From an uncultured Campylobacter sp. (lineage in GTDB: Bacteria; Campylobacterota; Campylobacteria; Campylobacterales; Campylobacteraceae): DNA of 15,484 nt. Position numbers and translations under genes: made by a program. The notes beneath the pieces are model-generated. The model was given only the letters and a program-made list of their open reading frames with translations, was not told the origin of the DNA and ran no database searches. The stretch lies in NCBI RefSeq assembly GCF_937973075.1, contig NZ_CALBWL010000068.1, positions 1 to 15,484 on the forward strand, read 5' to 3'. Numbering within the stretch: the first letter of the stretch is position 1; each line of letters opens with the position of its first letter. This document shows, piece after piece, positions 1-6,602 of this stretch.

Positions 1-1000
1 ATTTCACGCGCAGCGCCACGCCCTTGGAATCGGAATTGTTATCGCGCCACAAAATCGCCATGTCATCAGCGCGGCTTAGTATGTCTAATACGTTTTGCTC
101 CTCCGCAGCCTTTTCGACGCTAAATTCCTCTCGATTTAGTAGCGAAAACATGCACGGCACGCTTTGCGCCGTCGAAGTGCCGCAAGAATGGGTATTGCTT
201 AGGCTTACGACGCCCTGCTCTTTGGCTAGCAGCGGATTAGTATCTCGCTCGTAGCCGTTTAGCGAAAATCTATCCGCTCTCGCCGCTTCGCCCACGACTA
301 CGACGACGAGCTTTTTTGAGCTTGTGGAATTTTCATCGATATGCGCGTCCGTAGCGATTTGCATCAGAGGCTGCGAGCCCTGCTTTTTAGATTTTGCGGC
401 AAATTTAACGCCGCTGTAGATCCAATATCCGGGATTTGCGTAGCTGCGTAAAATTTTATGCTCTCTGAAAAACGACGCGTAGTATTTGCTAAATCCAAAA
501 AGCAGCGCCGCAATGATTATTATGCAAATGCCCGTTACTTTGAGCTTAGCTAAAATTTCAAATTTAAGCGGACGGTAGCTAACGCGCGCGCGAGCAATCA
601 GCACGCAGGGTAAGACGCCCAGCACCAGCACGTAAATCGCTAGTCTTGGGCTAAAAAGATCCGCTGACTCGGCAAAGTTCGTCTGGGCTGCGTTACGGAT
701 CATCTCCGAATCGATTACGACGTTATAGCTATCCATAAAATACGCCGTAAACGACGAAATAAAAAAGCAGATCATCAAAATCGGCTTGGTCGTATAACGC
801 GAGCTAAAAATAGTAAAAAATAGCGTCAAAAAAGCGATCAAAGCCGCTGCGTCGCAGACAAAATAGATAAAATTTAGCCCCGAAATTCCGTAGGCATTTA
901 TGATATTTTTGAAAAACGAGAAGTTAAAAAACGCCACAAAAGCAAGCGAGCTTAGAAAAATAAGTTTCTGCTGCGATGGATTTTTGAAAAAGCTAGGCAC
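1..1000 (-). CDS. eptA: EptA-family lipid A phosphoethanolamine transferase, 3' end outside window
   Basis: Inner-membrane enzyme that moves phosphoethanolamine from phosphatidylethanolamine to lipid A; in C. jejuni the homologue EptC also modifies flagellar rod protein FlgG and N-glycans. The visible 333 residues show five hydrophobic segments in the first half (for example KLIFLSSLAFVAFF and VTGICIIIIAALLFGF), then the start of the periplasmic sulfatase-fold domain. VVVVVGEAARADRFSLNGYE carries the metal-binding Glu (about E238). SCGTSTAQSVPCMFS carries the Thr nucleophile (about T277, equivalent to MCR-1 T285) between two Cys that form a disulfide in MCR-1. The C-terminal metal-binding Asp and His residues lie beyond the left edge. 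The start is GTG with AAGGA 7 bases upstream; a TTG six codons earlier is the only alternative before an in-frame stop. The gene is divergent from the PepSY/two-component genes. The family assignment is firm; the exact target (lipid A, flagellum or glycan) is not visible. Confidence 0.93.
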   Translation of the reverse strand, partial: MPSFFKNPSQQKLIFLSSLAFVAFFNFSFFKNIINAYGISGLNFIYFVCDAAALIAFLTLFFTIFSSRYTTKPILMICFFISSFTAYFMDSYNVVIDSEMIRNAAQTNFAESADLFSPRLAIYVLVLGVLPCVLIARARVSYRPLKFEILAKLKVTGICIIIIAALLFGFSKYYASFFREHKILRSYANPGYWIYSGVKFAAKSKKQGSQPLMQIATDAHIDENSTSSKKLVVVVVGEAARADRFSLNGYERDTNPLLAKEQGVVSLSNTHSCGTSTAQSVPCMFSLLNREEFSVEKAAEEQNVLDILSRADDMAILWRDNNSDSKGVALRVK

Positions 1001-1016
1001 GAAGCGTTCCTTGAGA

Positions 1017-1039
1017 TAAAATTTCAAGTTGAAATTTTA
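1017..1039. promoter_or_regulatory. 23-bp perfect palindrome upstream of eptA, candidate operator or leader hairpin
   Basis: Two 11-base arms (TAAAATTTCAA and TTGAAATTTTA) are separated by a single base and are perfectly complementary. The site sits 17 to 39 bases before the eptA GTG start and just upstream of its ribosome binding site. It could bind a dimeric regulator or fold as a hairpin in the eptA leader RNA. The function is inferred from position and symmetry only. Confidence 0.45.
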
Positions 1040-1207
1040 CGGCGTTTTGGTAAATACTCGGAAATTCCGCGCTTCGCATCTCACAAATCGCAGCAAAATT
1101 TTTATGAAATTTTAAAATTCCGTGCGCATTCATCTTAGCTTCATCTTGGAATTTTAAAATTGTGCCATCCAAAATAAAATTTGGAAATAAAATCAAAAGG
1201 ATTAAAG

Positions 1208-1711
1208 ATGAAAAATCTTAAAGCTTTAGGCGCACTCGCCGCTACATTCGCCCTTGCGGGTGCATTAAACGCAGGAAGTTTTAGCGAAAAGGATGCTAAA
1301 GTTTCATTCGATCAAGCAATAGGGATCGCGCAGCAAAACTTTGGTGACGCGACTATAAAAAGCGTAGAAATCGACGATGAGCACGGAAGGCTCGTCTATG
1401 AGATCGAGTCATATAAAGAAGGTAGCGAAAACGAGATCAAAATCGACGCTCAAAGCGGAGAAATTCTAAAGACTCAAACGCAAAAGAAGCTAAAGCCTAG
1501 CAAAATAGATTATTCGCAGGTCAAAATCAGTGCCGCAGACGCTCGCGCCAAAGCACTTAGCGCAAACGTCGGCTGGTATTTTCGCGAGGTCGATTTGGAA
1601 AGTAACGGCGGTAAGCCTGTATACGAAGTCAAACTACGCCAAGGCATGAGCAAAAAAGAGGTGCTAATCGACGCCGCTACGGGCGAACAGATCTCGCAGC
1701 GTCAAAAATAA
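1208..1711 (+). CDS. Exported protein with two PepSY domains
   Basis: A 167-residue protein with an N-terminal signal peptide (Lys-rich start, hydrophobic residues 6-20, likely cleavage after ALNA at residue 22), so it should act in the periplasm. Two PepSY repeats follow: about residues 30-88, ending in IDAQSGEIL, and 105-164, ending in IDAATGEQI. Each contains the family's VYE(I/V) strand followed by a (I/L)DA-x-(T/S)GE turn. PepSY domains are known as small extracytoplasmic domains thought to restrain peptidases or sense envelope conditions; no catalytic motif is present. The start chosen is ATG with AAAAGGA just upstream; a TTG nine codons earlier would put extra residues before the signal peptide. 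It is the first gene of a plus-strand cluster leading to the two-component system and is divergent from eptA, which suggests an accessory role in sensing envelope state. That role is inference. Confidence 0.85.
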   Translation: MKNLKALGALAATFALAGALNAGSFSEKDAKVSFDQAIGIAQQNFGDATIKSVEIDDEHGRLVYEIESYKEGSENEIKIDAQSGEILKTQTQKKLKPSKIDYSQVKISAADARAKALSANVGWYFREVDLESNGGKPVYEVKLRQGMSKKEVLIDAATGEQISQRQK

Positions 1712-1724
1712 GCAAAGGCGTGAG

Positions 1725-2354
1725 ATGAAAAATCAAAGCTTAAAGGGTGGAGCAGATAACTCCGCCCAAACTAACGAGGCTTTGGATGCTAGGGATTTTA
1801 GCTTAAACAAAAACGCTGACTATGGCGTCCAAAATGCAGACGCGGCTAAAAATTTAGATGAAAATGCGCAGGATTTTTCGGCAAATTTAGCAAGCGAAAC
1901 AAGCGAGCGGAATCTCACGTCCTGCGAGCAAAATTCTAAAGATTTTTCCAGCGTGGAATGTCGCGAAAACCGAAAGAATTCTTCGGAAGCGAAAGATTAT
2001 AAGGACGAGCGGAATTCTTCGCAGACGCATGACTTATCAAGTGCGCAAAATTTCGCTAGCGAGCAAAATTTCGCCGATACACAAAATTTTTCTGATACAA
2101 GTAATTTCGCAAGCGCGAAAGATTCTGCCAGCGCAGCAAGCTGCGCGGAGGTTTGTAATTCTTGCAAGCCTGTGCTTTGTAGCCGCTGCAAACGCGAAAT
2201 CGCTAAGCAAAATTTCAAGCTTGGTTGCGTAGGATTTGGGCTTTTTGCGTTAAATATCGCAGCAGGCGCGCTAAATTTTTTAGGGCGGTTAGGAAGCGTA
2301 GCGGATAAAAAGGCAAGCGAGATTAGAGCTAGGCAAAAGGCGTCTGCGAATTAA
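1725..2354 (+). CDS. Unrecognised low-complexity Cys-rich membrane protein
   Basis: A 209-residue protein not assigned to any family. Residues 1-135 are hydrophilic and rich in Asn, Ser, Asp and Ala, with a six-residue repeat at 109-132 (NFASEQ, NFADTQ, NFSDTS, NFASAK). A cluster of five Cys follows (C140, C144, C147, C152, C155). The last four form two CxxC knuckles four residues apart, a plausible zinc or metal site. Residues about 166-187 are hydrophobic and Gly/Ala-rich, a single membrane segment, followed by a basic tail. No signal peptide is seen. The ATG lies 13 bases after the PepSY stop, so the two are probably co-transcribed; the ribosome binding site is weak (AAAGGCG), which fits translational coupling. 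Low-complexity composition makes the gene call less certain, but the CxxC pair, membrane segment and operon position support a real product. Confidence 0.6.
   Translation: MKNQSLKGGADNSAQTNEALDARDFSLNKNADYGVQNADAAKNLDENAQDFSANLASETSERNLTSCEQNSKDFSSVECRENRKNSSEAKDYKDERNSSQTHDLSSAQNFASEQNFADTQNFSDTSNFASAKDSASAASCAEVCNSCKPVLCSRCKREIAKQNFKLGCVGFGLFALNIAAGALNFLGRLGSVADKKASEIRARQKASAN
2049..2120 (+). repeat. 18-bp in-frame tandem repeat, four copies
   Basis: Four consecutive 18-base units, each beginning AATTT, encode NFASEQ, NFADTQ, NFSDTS and NFASAK. A fifth unit (2121-2138, DSASAA) is strongly decayed. Because the unit is a multiple of three, copy-number change would alter protein length without breaking the frame. 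Confidence 0.7.
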
Positions 2355-2373
2355 CGGGGCTTCAACGCTACTG

Positions 2374-2433
2374 AAATTTAGCGGTGCATAAAGCGAGCGG
2401 GTTTACACATCCAAAGCACCGCGAAATTTATGC
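2374..2433 (+). promoter_or_regulatory. Inverted repeat with two competing pairings ahead of the response regulator
   Basis: The left arm AAATTTAGCGGTGC (2374-2387) matches the inverse of GCACCGCGAAATTT (2416-2429) at 13 of 14 positions, with a 28-base loop. GCATAAA (2385-2391) can instead pair perfectly with TTTATGC (2427-2433), sharing bases with both arms. The second hairpin is followed by GTTTTT, so it could act as a weak terminator or attenuator between the Cys-rich gene and the response regulator. A TAAAAT hexamer after a T-rich tract (2443-2448) is a possible -10 box for the regulator. All roles are inferred. Confidence 0.4.
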
Positions 2434-2484
2434 GTTTTTGGCTAAAATGGCGGATTAGAATTAGCAAAATTTTAAAGGAGTGCT

Positions 2485-3147
2485 TTGAAAATTTTACTTG
2501 TCGAGGATGAAAAAGATCTAAATCAAATCATCGCAAAATGTCTGAAAAAGGACGGCTACAGCGTAGATTGCGCCTTTTGCGGCAAGGAAGCGCTAGAGTT
2601 TTTGGATGTCGCAAAATATGACGCTATCGTGCTTGATGCGATGATGCCTGTGATGGACGGCTTTGAGTTTTTGAAGGCGGCACGGGCGCGCAGACTGGGC
2701 ACGCCGGTTTTATTTTTAACTGCGCGGGACGCCAAAGAAGATATCATTGCAGGGCTTGATCTGGGCGCAGACGATTATATGGTTAAGCCCTTTGATTTTC
2801 GTGAGCTTTTGGCGCGACTTCGCGCAATTATCAGGCGCAAAAACGCTACTGCGGATAACGAAATTATCATAAGGCAAGTTCGCCTAAATCTAAGCAAAAA
2901 ATCGGTCGTCTGCGCGGGCAAGGTAGTGGAGCTAACGGGTAAGGAATATAGAATTTTAGAGCTTTTGATGCTAAATCGCGGTGCGATTTTAAGCCGAGAA
3001 CAAATCGGCGAAAGCATTTGGGATTTTAGCGGCGAAGCAAGCTCAAATGTTATCGATGTTTTAATCAAAAATATCCGCAAAAAGCTAGGCGAGCACGGCG
3101 ATATAATAGAAACGAAGCGAGGGCTTGGCTATGTCGTGGCAAAATAG
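2485..3147 (+). CDS. OmpR/PhoB-family DNA-binding response regulator
   Basis: A 220-residue cytoplasmic transcription regulator. The receiver domain (about 1-115) has the acidic pair E7/D8, phospho-acceptor D51 in VLDAMMPVMDG, T79 in LFLTA and K101 in VKPF. The C-terminal winged helix (about 125-219) has the recognition helix around SSNVIDVLIKNIRKKL and the typical RGLGYV end. The start is TTG, supported by a strong AAAGGAG four bases upstream and by MKILLVEDE, the normal beginning of this family. It overlaps the kinase gene by 17 bases and forms a pair with it. Targets are not shown by sequence; the divergent eptA and the upstream PepSY gene are the obvious candidates, as in PmrA-like regulation of lipid A modification (inference). 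Confidence 0.95.
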   Translation: MKILLVEDEKDLNQIIAKCLKKDGYSVDCAFCGKEALEFLDVAKYDAIVLDAMMPVMDGFEFLKAARARRLGTPVLFLTARDAKEDIIAGLDLGADDYMVKPFDFRELLARLRAIIRRKNATADNEIIIRQVRLNLSKKSVVCAGKVVELTGKEYRILELLMLNRGAILSREQIGESIWDFSGEASSNVIDVLIKNIRKKLGEHGDIIETKRGLGYVVAK

Positions 3148-4852
3148 CAAGATTTGGATTAAAATTTCGGCGATTGCGAAGCAGATTTTTGCCGCTACGG
3201 CGCTTTTCATATTAAAATTCGTGCGAAATTTTAAACAAAATTTTACGCATAATTTTGCGTGTTTAAAGAAAAGTTGCAAGAAAAATCCCACGCAAAATAT
3301 TGAGTTAAACCGGGCTCTAAATTCTACTCAAAGCCAGGCGTCAAATTTTAAACGGAATTCCACGCAAAATCCGGCATCAAATTCCGCGCCAAATTTTTCT
3401 GCTACAAGCACAATGCCTGATCTAGCGCAAAATTCTAATAGCGTCCTCGCGCAAAGTCAAGAACAAAATTTCGCGTCTAAAATCTCGATAAGAAATTTTA
3501 CTCAAGCCTTAGTCCTTGCATTCTCAACTGCTAAGGAGAATTTTATCTCACGCGCGCTACCTATCAGCCTACGCGTGACGCTTTATTACAGCGTATTTAT
3601 TTTGGCGCTTGCAGGCGCTATTATCGGCATTTGCGGCTATATTTTAGACGAAGTATCAGGAAGCTCCGTTAGCCAAAAAAAGCTTGCCCGCTTAGTGCAA
3701 AAAGCCACGCGCGAGGGAAAATTTAAAAGCTTTGATGACGGTGTATTTTTCTACGAACATGACGGACAAGGCGGCGTGATCGCAGGGTTTGTGCCTAAAG
3801 GCTTCGAGCCTGCGATGCCGCTCTCGCCTCAAGGCGCGCGCGAGGCGGAGCTTGACGACGATGAGTTTTTCTATTATGACGCGCAGATCAAAGGACGCAG
3901 CGCATGGATACGCGGCGTCATCGCAGTTAGCGAGTTTGAGCTTGCGATGAAGCGCGTGATGCTAATCGCTCTTATCCTATCGCCGCTATTTGTAGTGCTC
4001 GTCATCTACGGCGGCTACGCGATCATAAAAAGAGCGTTTAAGCCCGTGCGCACTATGTCGCGTACAGCTAGCGAGATCGGAGCTAGCGGCGATTTTACGC
4101 GGCGAATAGAACTACCGCGAGGCAAGGATGAGCTAAGCGCGCTCGCAGCTACGTTTAATGAAATGCTAGCATCACTGCAAAGCGCGTTTGAGCGCGAGCG
4201 GCAGCTAAGCGCCGACCTTTCGCATGAGCTGCGTACGCCCGCTGCCGTCATACTGGCTCAAAGCGACTACGCCCTAGCCTACGAGCAAGACGCGAGCGAG
4301 GCGAAGGAGAGTTTCGCGGTCATCAACAATCAAGCGCGTAAAATTTCGGCGCTAATAGAGCAGATTTTAGAGCTTGCCCGCTTGCAGCGCGGCGCGCGTT
4401 TGGTACCCGTAAGCTTAAGTAAAATCGCAAACGAGTGTACGCAAGACTTTCAACTTTTGTGCGCACAAAAAGGGCTAAGTTTTAGCTCGCAGATAGCCGA
4501 GGAAGTGCGCGTAAACGGCGATGAGCTGCTTTTGATCAGGCTGATTAACAATCTTTTAAGCAATGCTTTAAAATTTACGCGCAGTAGCGTCGCTTTAGAG
4601 CTTTGCGTGAGCGCAGACGCGTGCGAACTTAGCATAAGCGACGATGGAGAGGGCATCGAGCCTGCTTTGCAAACTAAAATTTGGGACAAGCTCTATCAAA
4701 TCGAGCGTTCCAGAAATCGCGAGCAAAATAGCGGCGCAGGGCTCGGACTAGCCATCGCCTCACAAATCGCAAAGATCCATGGCGCGCAGATTTCACTACG
4801 TAGTGAAGTAGGACGTGGAAGCAAATTTAGCGTAAAGTTTAAGAAGGTTTAG
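3131..4852 (+). CDS. Sensor histidine kinase with unusual Asn/Ser-rich N-terminal extension
   Basis: A 573-residue inner-membrane partner of the preceding regulator. In order: a hydrophobic stretch at about 9-31; an Asn/Ser/Gln-rich low-complexity stretch to about 140; a membrane segment at about 147-170 (VTLYYSVFILALAGAIIGIC); a short periplasmic sensor region with an acidic patch (ELDDDEFFYYD); a second membrane segment at about 277-297; and HAMP at about 300-351. Then comes the dimerisation helix with H365 in LSADLSHELRTP, followed by the ATPase domain with the N box (INNLLSNALKF, N478), G1 box (DDGEGI) and G2 box (GAGLGLAIA). The chosen ATG overlaps the regulator stop by 17 bases, with GAGGG seven bases upstream. 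A TTG two codons earlier is possible, and an ATG at 3413 would remove most of the extension. Kinases of this type usually begin close to the first membrane segment at residue 147, so the extension is odd. Confidence 0.93.
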   Translation: MSWQNSKIWIKISAIAKQIFAATALFILKFVRNFKQNFTHNFACLKKSCKKNPTQNIELNRALNSTQSQASNFKRNSTQNPASNSAPNFSATSTMPDLAQNSNSVLAQSQEQNFASKISIRNFTQALVLAFSTAKENFISRALPISLRVTLYYSVFILALAGAIIGICGYILDEVSGSSVSQKKLARLVQKATREGKFKSFDDGVFFYEHDGQGGVIAGFVPKGFEPAMPLSPQGAREAELDDDEFFYYDAQIKGRSAWIRGVIAVSEFELAMKRVMLIALILSPLFVVLVIYGGYAIIKRAFKPVRTMSRTASEIGASGDFTRRIELPRGKDELSALAATFNEMLASLQSAFERERQLSADLSHELRTPAAVILAQSDYALAYEQDASEAKESFAVINNQARKISALIEQILELARLQRGARLVPVSLSKIANECTQDFQLLCAQKGLSFSSQIAEEVRVNGDELLLIRLINNLLSNALKFTRSSVALELCVSADACELSISDDGEGIEPALQTKIWDKLYQIERSRNREQNSGAGLGLAIASQIAKIHGAQISLRSEVGRGSKFSVKFKKV

Positions 4853-5355
4853 GCGGTTTTGTGGGCTTGGCGGCGTAAAGAAATGCTGGGCGGCGAAATT
4901 CTTAAAATTTTATCGCCTATTGTTGCTTAAAATTTAACGGCCATAGCCGTATATAGGGGCGATGGTATAATTTTAAAATTAGGCCGGCGTCGCCAATAAT
5001 ATCGGATGATTTTTGCGATAGTCGTACGCTTTTTTAATTTAAATGGGCCAAATTTTAAAATTTAGTTTTACCGCGAAATTCCGCGGCGAATTAATAAGGC
5101 AAGGCGCGGCATTTTATCCTTGGACGAAGTGATAAGGCGAGCGCTTTAGAGCTTAAGTGGGCTGGCGCGGGTAATTTAAAAATTTTAAGGTATGCGGCAA
5201 AATAAGCCTTCGTTGAAATTTCACGGCGCAGTATTACAGGATAAACCTTTGCTAAAATTCTAAGACGTCACATTCGGTTCTAGAGAATTTAAATTTAGGA
5301 GTATCTAGCGACCGAGTAAAATTTAAATACAGAGCAAAAAAGACGGACTTGAGAT
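4853..5355. other. Non-coding stretch with AT-rich palindromes, no intact gene
   Basis: About 500 bases after the kinase hold no convincing reading frame on either strand. They contain two copies of AATTTTAAAATT (4969-4980 and 5051-5062), the near-palindrome CCGCGAAATTCCGCGG (5071-5086) and a weak hairpin just after the kinase stop (4892-4917). The composition resembles decayed or intergenic sequence and continues into the gene remnant on the minus strand. Confidence 0.55.
4892..4917 (+). terminator. Weak hairpin after the histidine kinase
   Basis: GGCGA and TCGCC pair, with a further AATT/AATT pairing across a small bulge, about 40 bases past the kinase stop. What follows (TATTGTTGCTT) is only moderately T-rich, so this is a weak candidate for the end of the two-component transcript. 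Confidence 0.25.
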
Positions 5356-5708
5356 TTAAGGTCGCCTACATAAGCAAAATTTTGTCTTTTTGCCCGCTTC
5401 GTCCTCGTAGCTTACGGCGATATAGCCGTTTGCCTTACCTCACCCTATGAGGCAGCCCCGCCGTTTATTAGTATGACCCTACCGCGCTCGTCGGTCTCGT
5501 AGTCGTAGTGGGTGCTATAGCCAAATTTTACGCGGATCTTGCACAGCGGTAGGTTAAATTTTACTATATAGCGACGGGCTACTTTTTTGCATCGAGCTTG
5601 TCGCGAAACGTCGCGCTTTAGCCGTGCGCAGTGCTATTCAAAAAGTAAAATTTCCTCGCCCGTTTTCATGTATTTGATTGCGAACTTGCGAAGTATGAGC
5701 TCGTCCTC
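5356..5708 (-). pseudogene. Decayed gene remnant downstream of the flavodoxin-ferredoxin gene
   Basis: Reading on from the flavodoxin-ferredoxin stop, one frame gives EDELILRKFAIKYMKTGEE and ends at a stop (5634-5636). The same frame resumes with coding-like sequence (IVKFNLPLCKIRVKFGYS, then DYETDERGRVILING) up to another stop at 5445-5447. A second frame then continues with GKANGYIAVSYEDEAGKK before its stop at 5356-5358. Together these look like one gene of roughly 115 codons broken by a nonsense change and a frameshift near position 5440. An ATG overlapping the upstream stop (ATGA) opens only a 14-residue frame. The family is not recognised. It was probably co-transcribed with the flavodoxin gene. 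Sequencing error could explain the frameshift but less easily the two stops. Confidence 0.45.
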
Positions 5709-6468
5709 ATAAGTCCGCAGGGATGGACTTTTCTAAATTTTTAGCCCTGCCTAGGATCGTAATCGCTTTGCGCTTACATATATTTACGCACCTGTAGCAA
5801 AGCGTGCAATCATCGCCGAATTGCGCCTTTTTGCAAGCGAGCTTTATGTTTCGCATCGGGCAGGGTTTGACGCAGGCCCCGCAGCCGCTGCATCGCGATG
5901 GATCAAGGCTCGGTTTGCGCTTAGCAAAGGGGCCTTTATCCCAAATTTTCATCCAAAGTCGCTGTCCTAAAAACCCTGCGATACGACAGAGCGCGCCCAG
6001 CCCCTCTTGTGGCGGACAGCCTGCGCTAAGTGCCTCCGCAACGCGTCTGACTTTAGCGTCCGCCTCTTTGATTATGCGCTCGTTTTTCGCTCGCGAGTAG
6101 CCAAAAATCGCCACGTCGAGGATGAACGCGGGCATTTTGATATGAGCGCCGCCCGTTATGTTTGCGCCGAATCGTTTTAAAACTCTAGCCGCGCACCCTG
6201 CCCCATCGCCGCTGAAAATCTCCATCGTAGCGAGGATAAATACGTTTTTGCCGCTAAAGCTCGCGCCGTTTCGGTAGAGGAAGTCGCGCACGATACGCGG
6301 TAGGTCGCTAAAATAGACGGGATACGCCAAAATAACGTCATTGTGGCATTTTAAAAGCTCGCCGCAAGCCTCGCTCTCGATCGAGACGCAGACGCCGCCA
6401 AGATGAGCGATGAGCTTACCCGCGCAATGCTTCGTGTTGCCCGTGGCGCTAAAATAGATCGCTATCAT
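5707..6468 (-). CDS. EFR1-type flavodoxin-like/2[4Fe-4S] ferredoxin fusion
   Basis: A 253-residue cytoplasmic electron carrier. The N-terminal flavodoxin-like domain (about 1-150) has the FMN phosphate loop FSATGNT at residues 6-12 and the AYPVYFSDLP loop. The C-terminal part (about 187-235) binds two [4Fe-4S] clusters: C193, C196, C199, C203 (CSGCGACVKPCP) and C221, C224, C227, C231 (CTLCYRCVNICK). This arrangement and length match the EFR1 family. The reaction partner is unknown. The ATG has GGGAG about six bases upstream. It lies 134 bases downstream of the first reductase gene, with a hairpin between, and is followed closely by a gene remnant. It may be separately transcribed. A functional link to the periplasmic reductases is not implied, because this protein has no export signal. 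Confidence 0.88.
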   Translation of the reverse strand: MIAIYFSATGNTKHCAGKLIAHLGGVCVSIESEACGELLKCHNDVILAYPVYFSDLPRIVRDFLYRNGASFSGKNVFILATMEIFSGDGAGCAARVLKRFGANITGGAHIKMPAFILDVAIFGYSRAKNERIIKEADAKVRRVAEALSAGCPPQEGLGALCRIAGFLGQRLWMKIWDKGPFAKRKPSLDPSRCSGCGACVKPCPMRNIKLACKKAQFGDDCTLCYRCVNICKRKAITILGRAKNLEKSIPADL

Positions 6469-6566
6469 ACCCGTCTCCCAGACTATGCGAATTTCGGTGA
6501 AATTTAACCCTTACCGAACGAATAGAATTTTACGCTTTTTTGCATAAAATTTTAAAATTTAGACGT

Positions 6567-6591
6567 GACGGCGAAATTTAAATATGCCGTC
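6567..6591 (-). terminator. Hairpin 3' of the first flavoprotein reductase
   Basis: GACGGC and GCCGTC form a six-pair stem, extended by a G-T and a G-C pair, around a 13-base AT loop. It starts about a dozen bases after the reductase stop on the minus strand and is followed by a T/A-rich run (TCTAAATTTTAAAATTTT). The stem is good, but the U tract is interrupted by A, so this is a probable rather than certain intrinsic terminator. Confidence 0.45.
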
Positions 6592-6602
6592 GCGCCCTAA
6601 AT

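Noticed and set aside
993..1196. 67-residue minus-strand open frame between eptA and the PepSY gene
   Set aside because: It spans the divergent promoter region, has no recognisable features and overlaps the eptA start; the AAGGA site serves the eptA GTG instead.
2049..2120. CRISPR-like array
   Set aside because: The units are only 18 bases, directly adjacent without spacers, and in frame with a protein.
2029..2232. Open frames on both strands across the 18-bp repeats
   Set aside because: A repeat unit that is a multiple of three keeps other frames open too; only the frame with the CxxC pair and membrane segment makes sense.
5804..6100. 98-residue plus-strand open frame
   Set aside because: It lies opposite the ferredoxin part of the flavodoxin-ferredoxin gene, whose Cys motifs are clear; antisense shadow.
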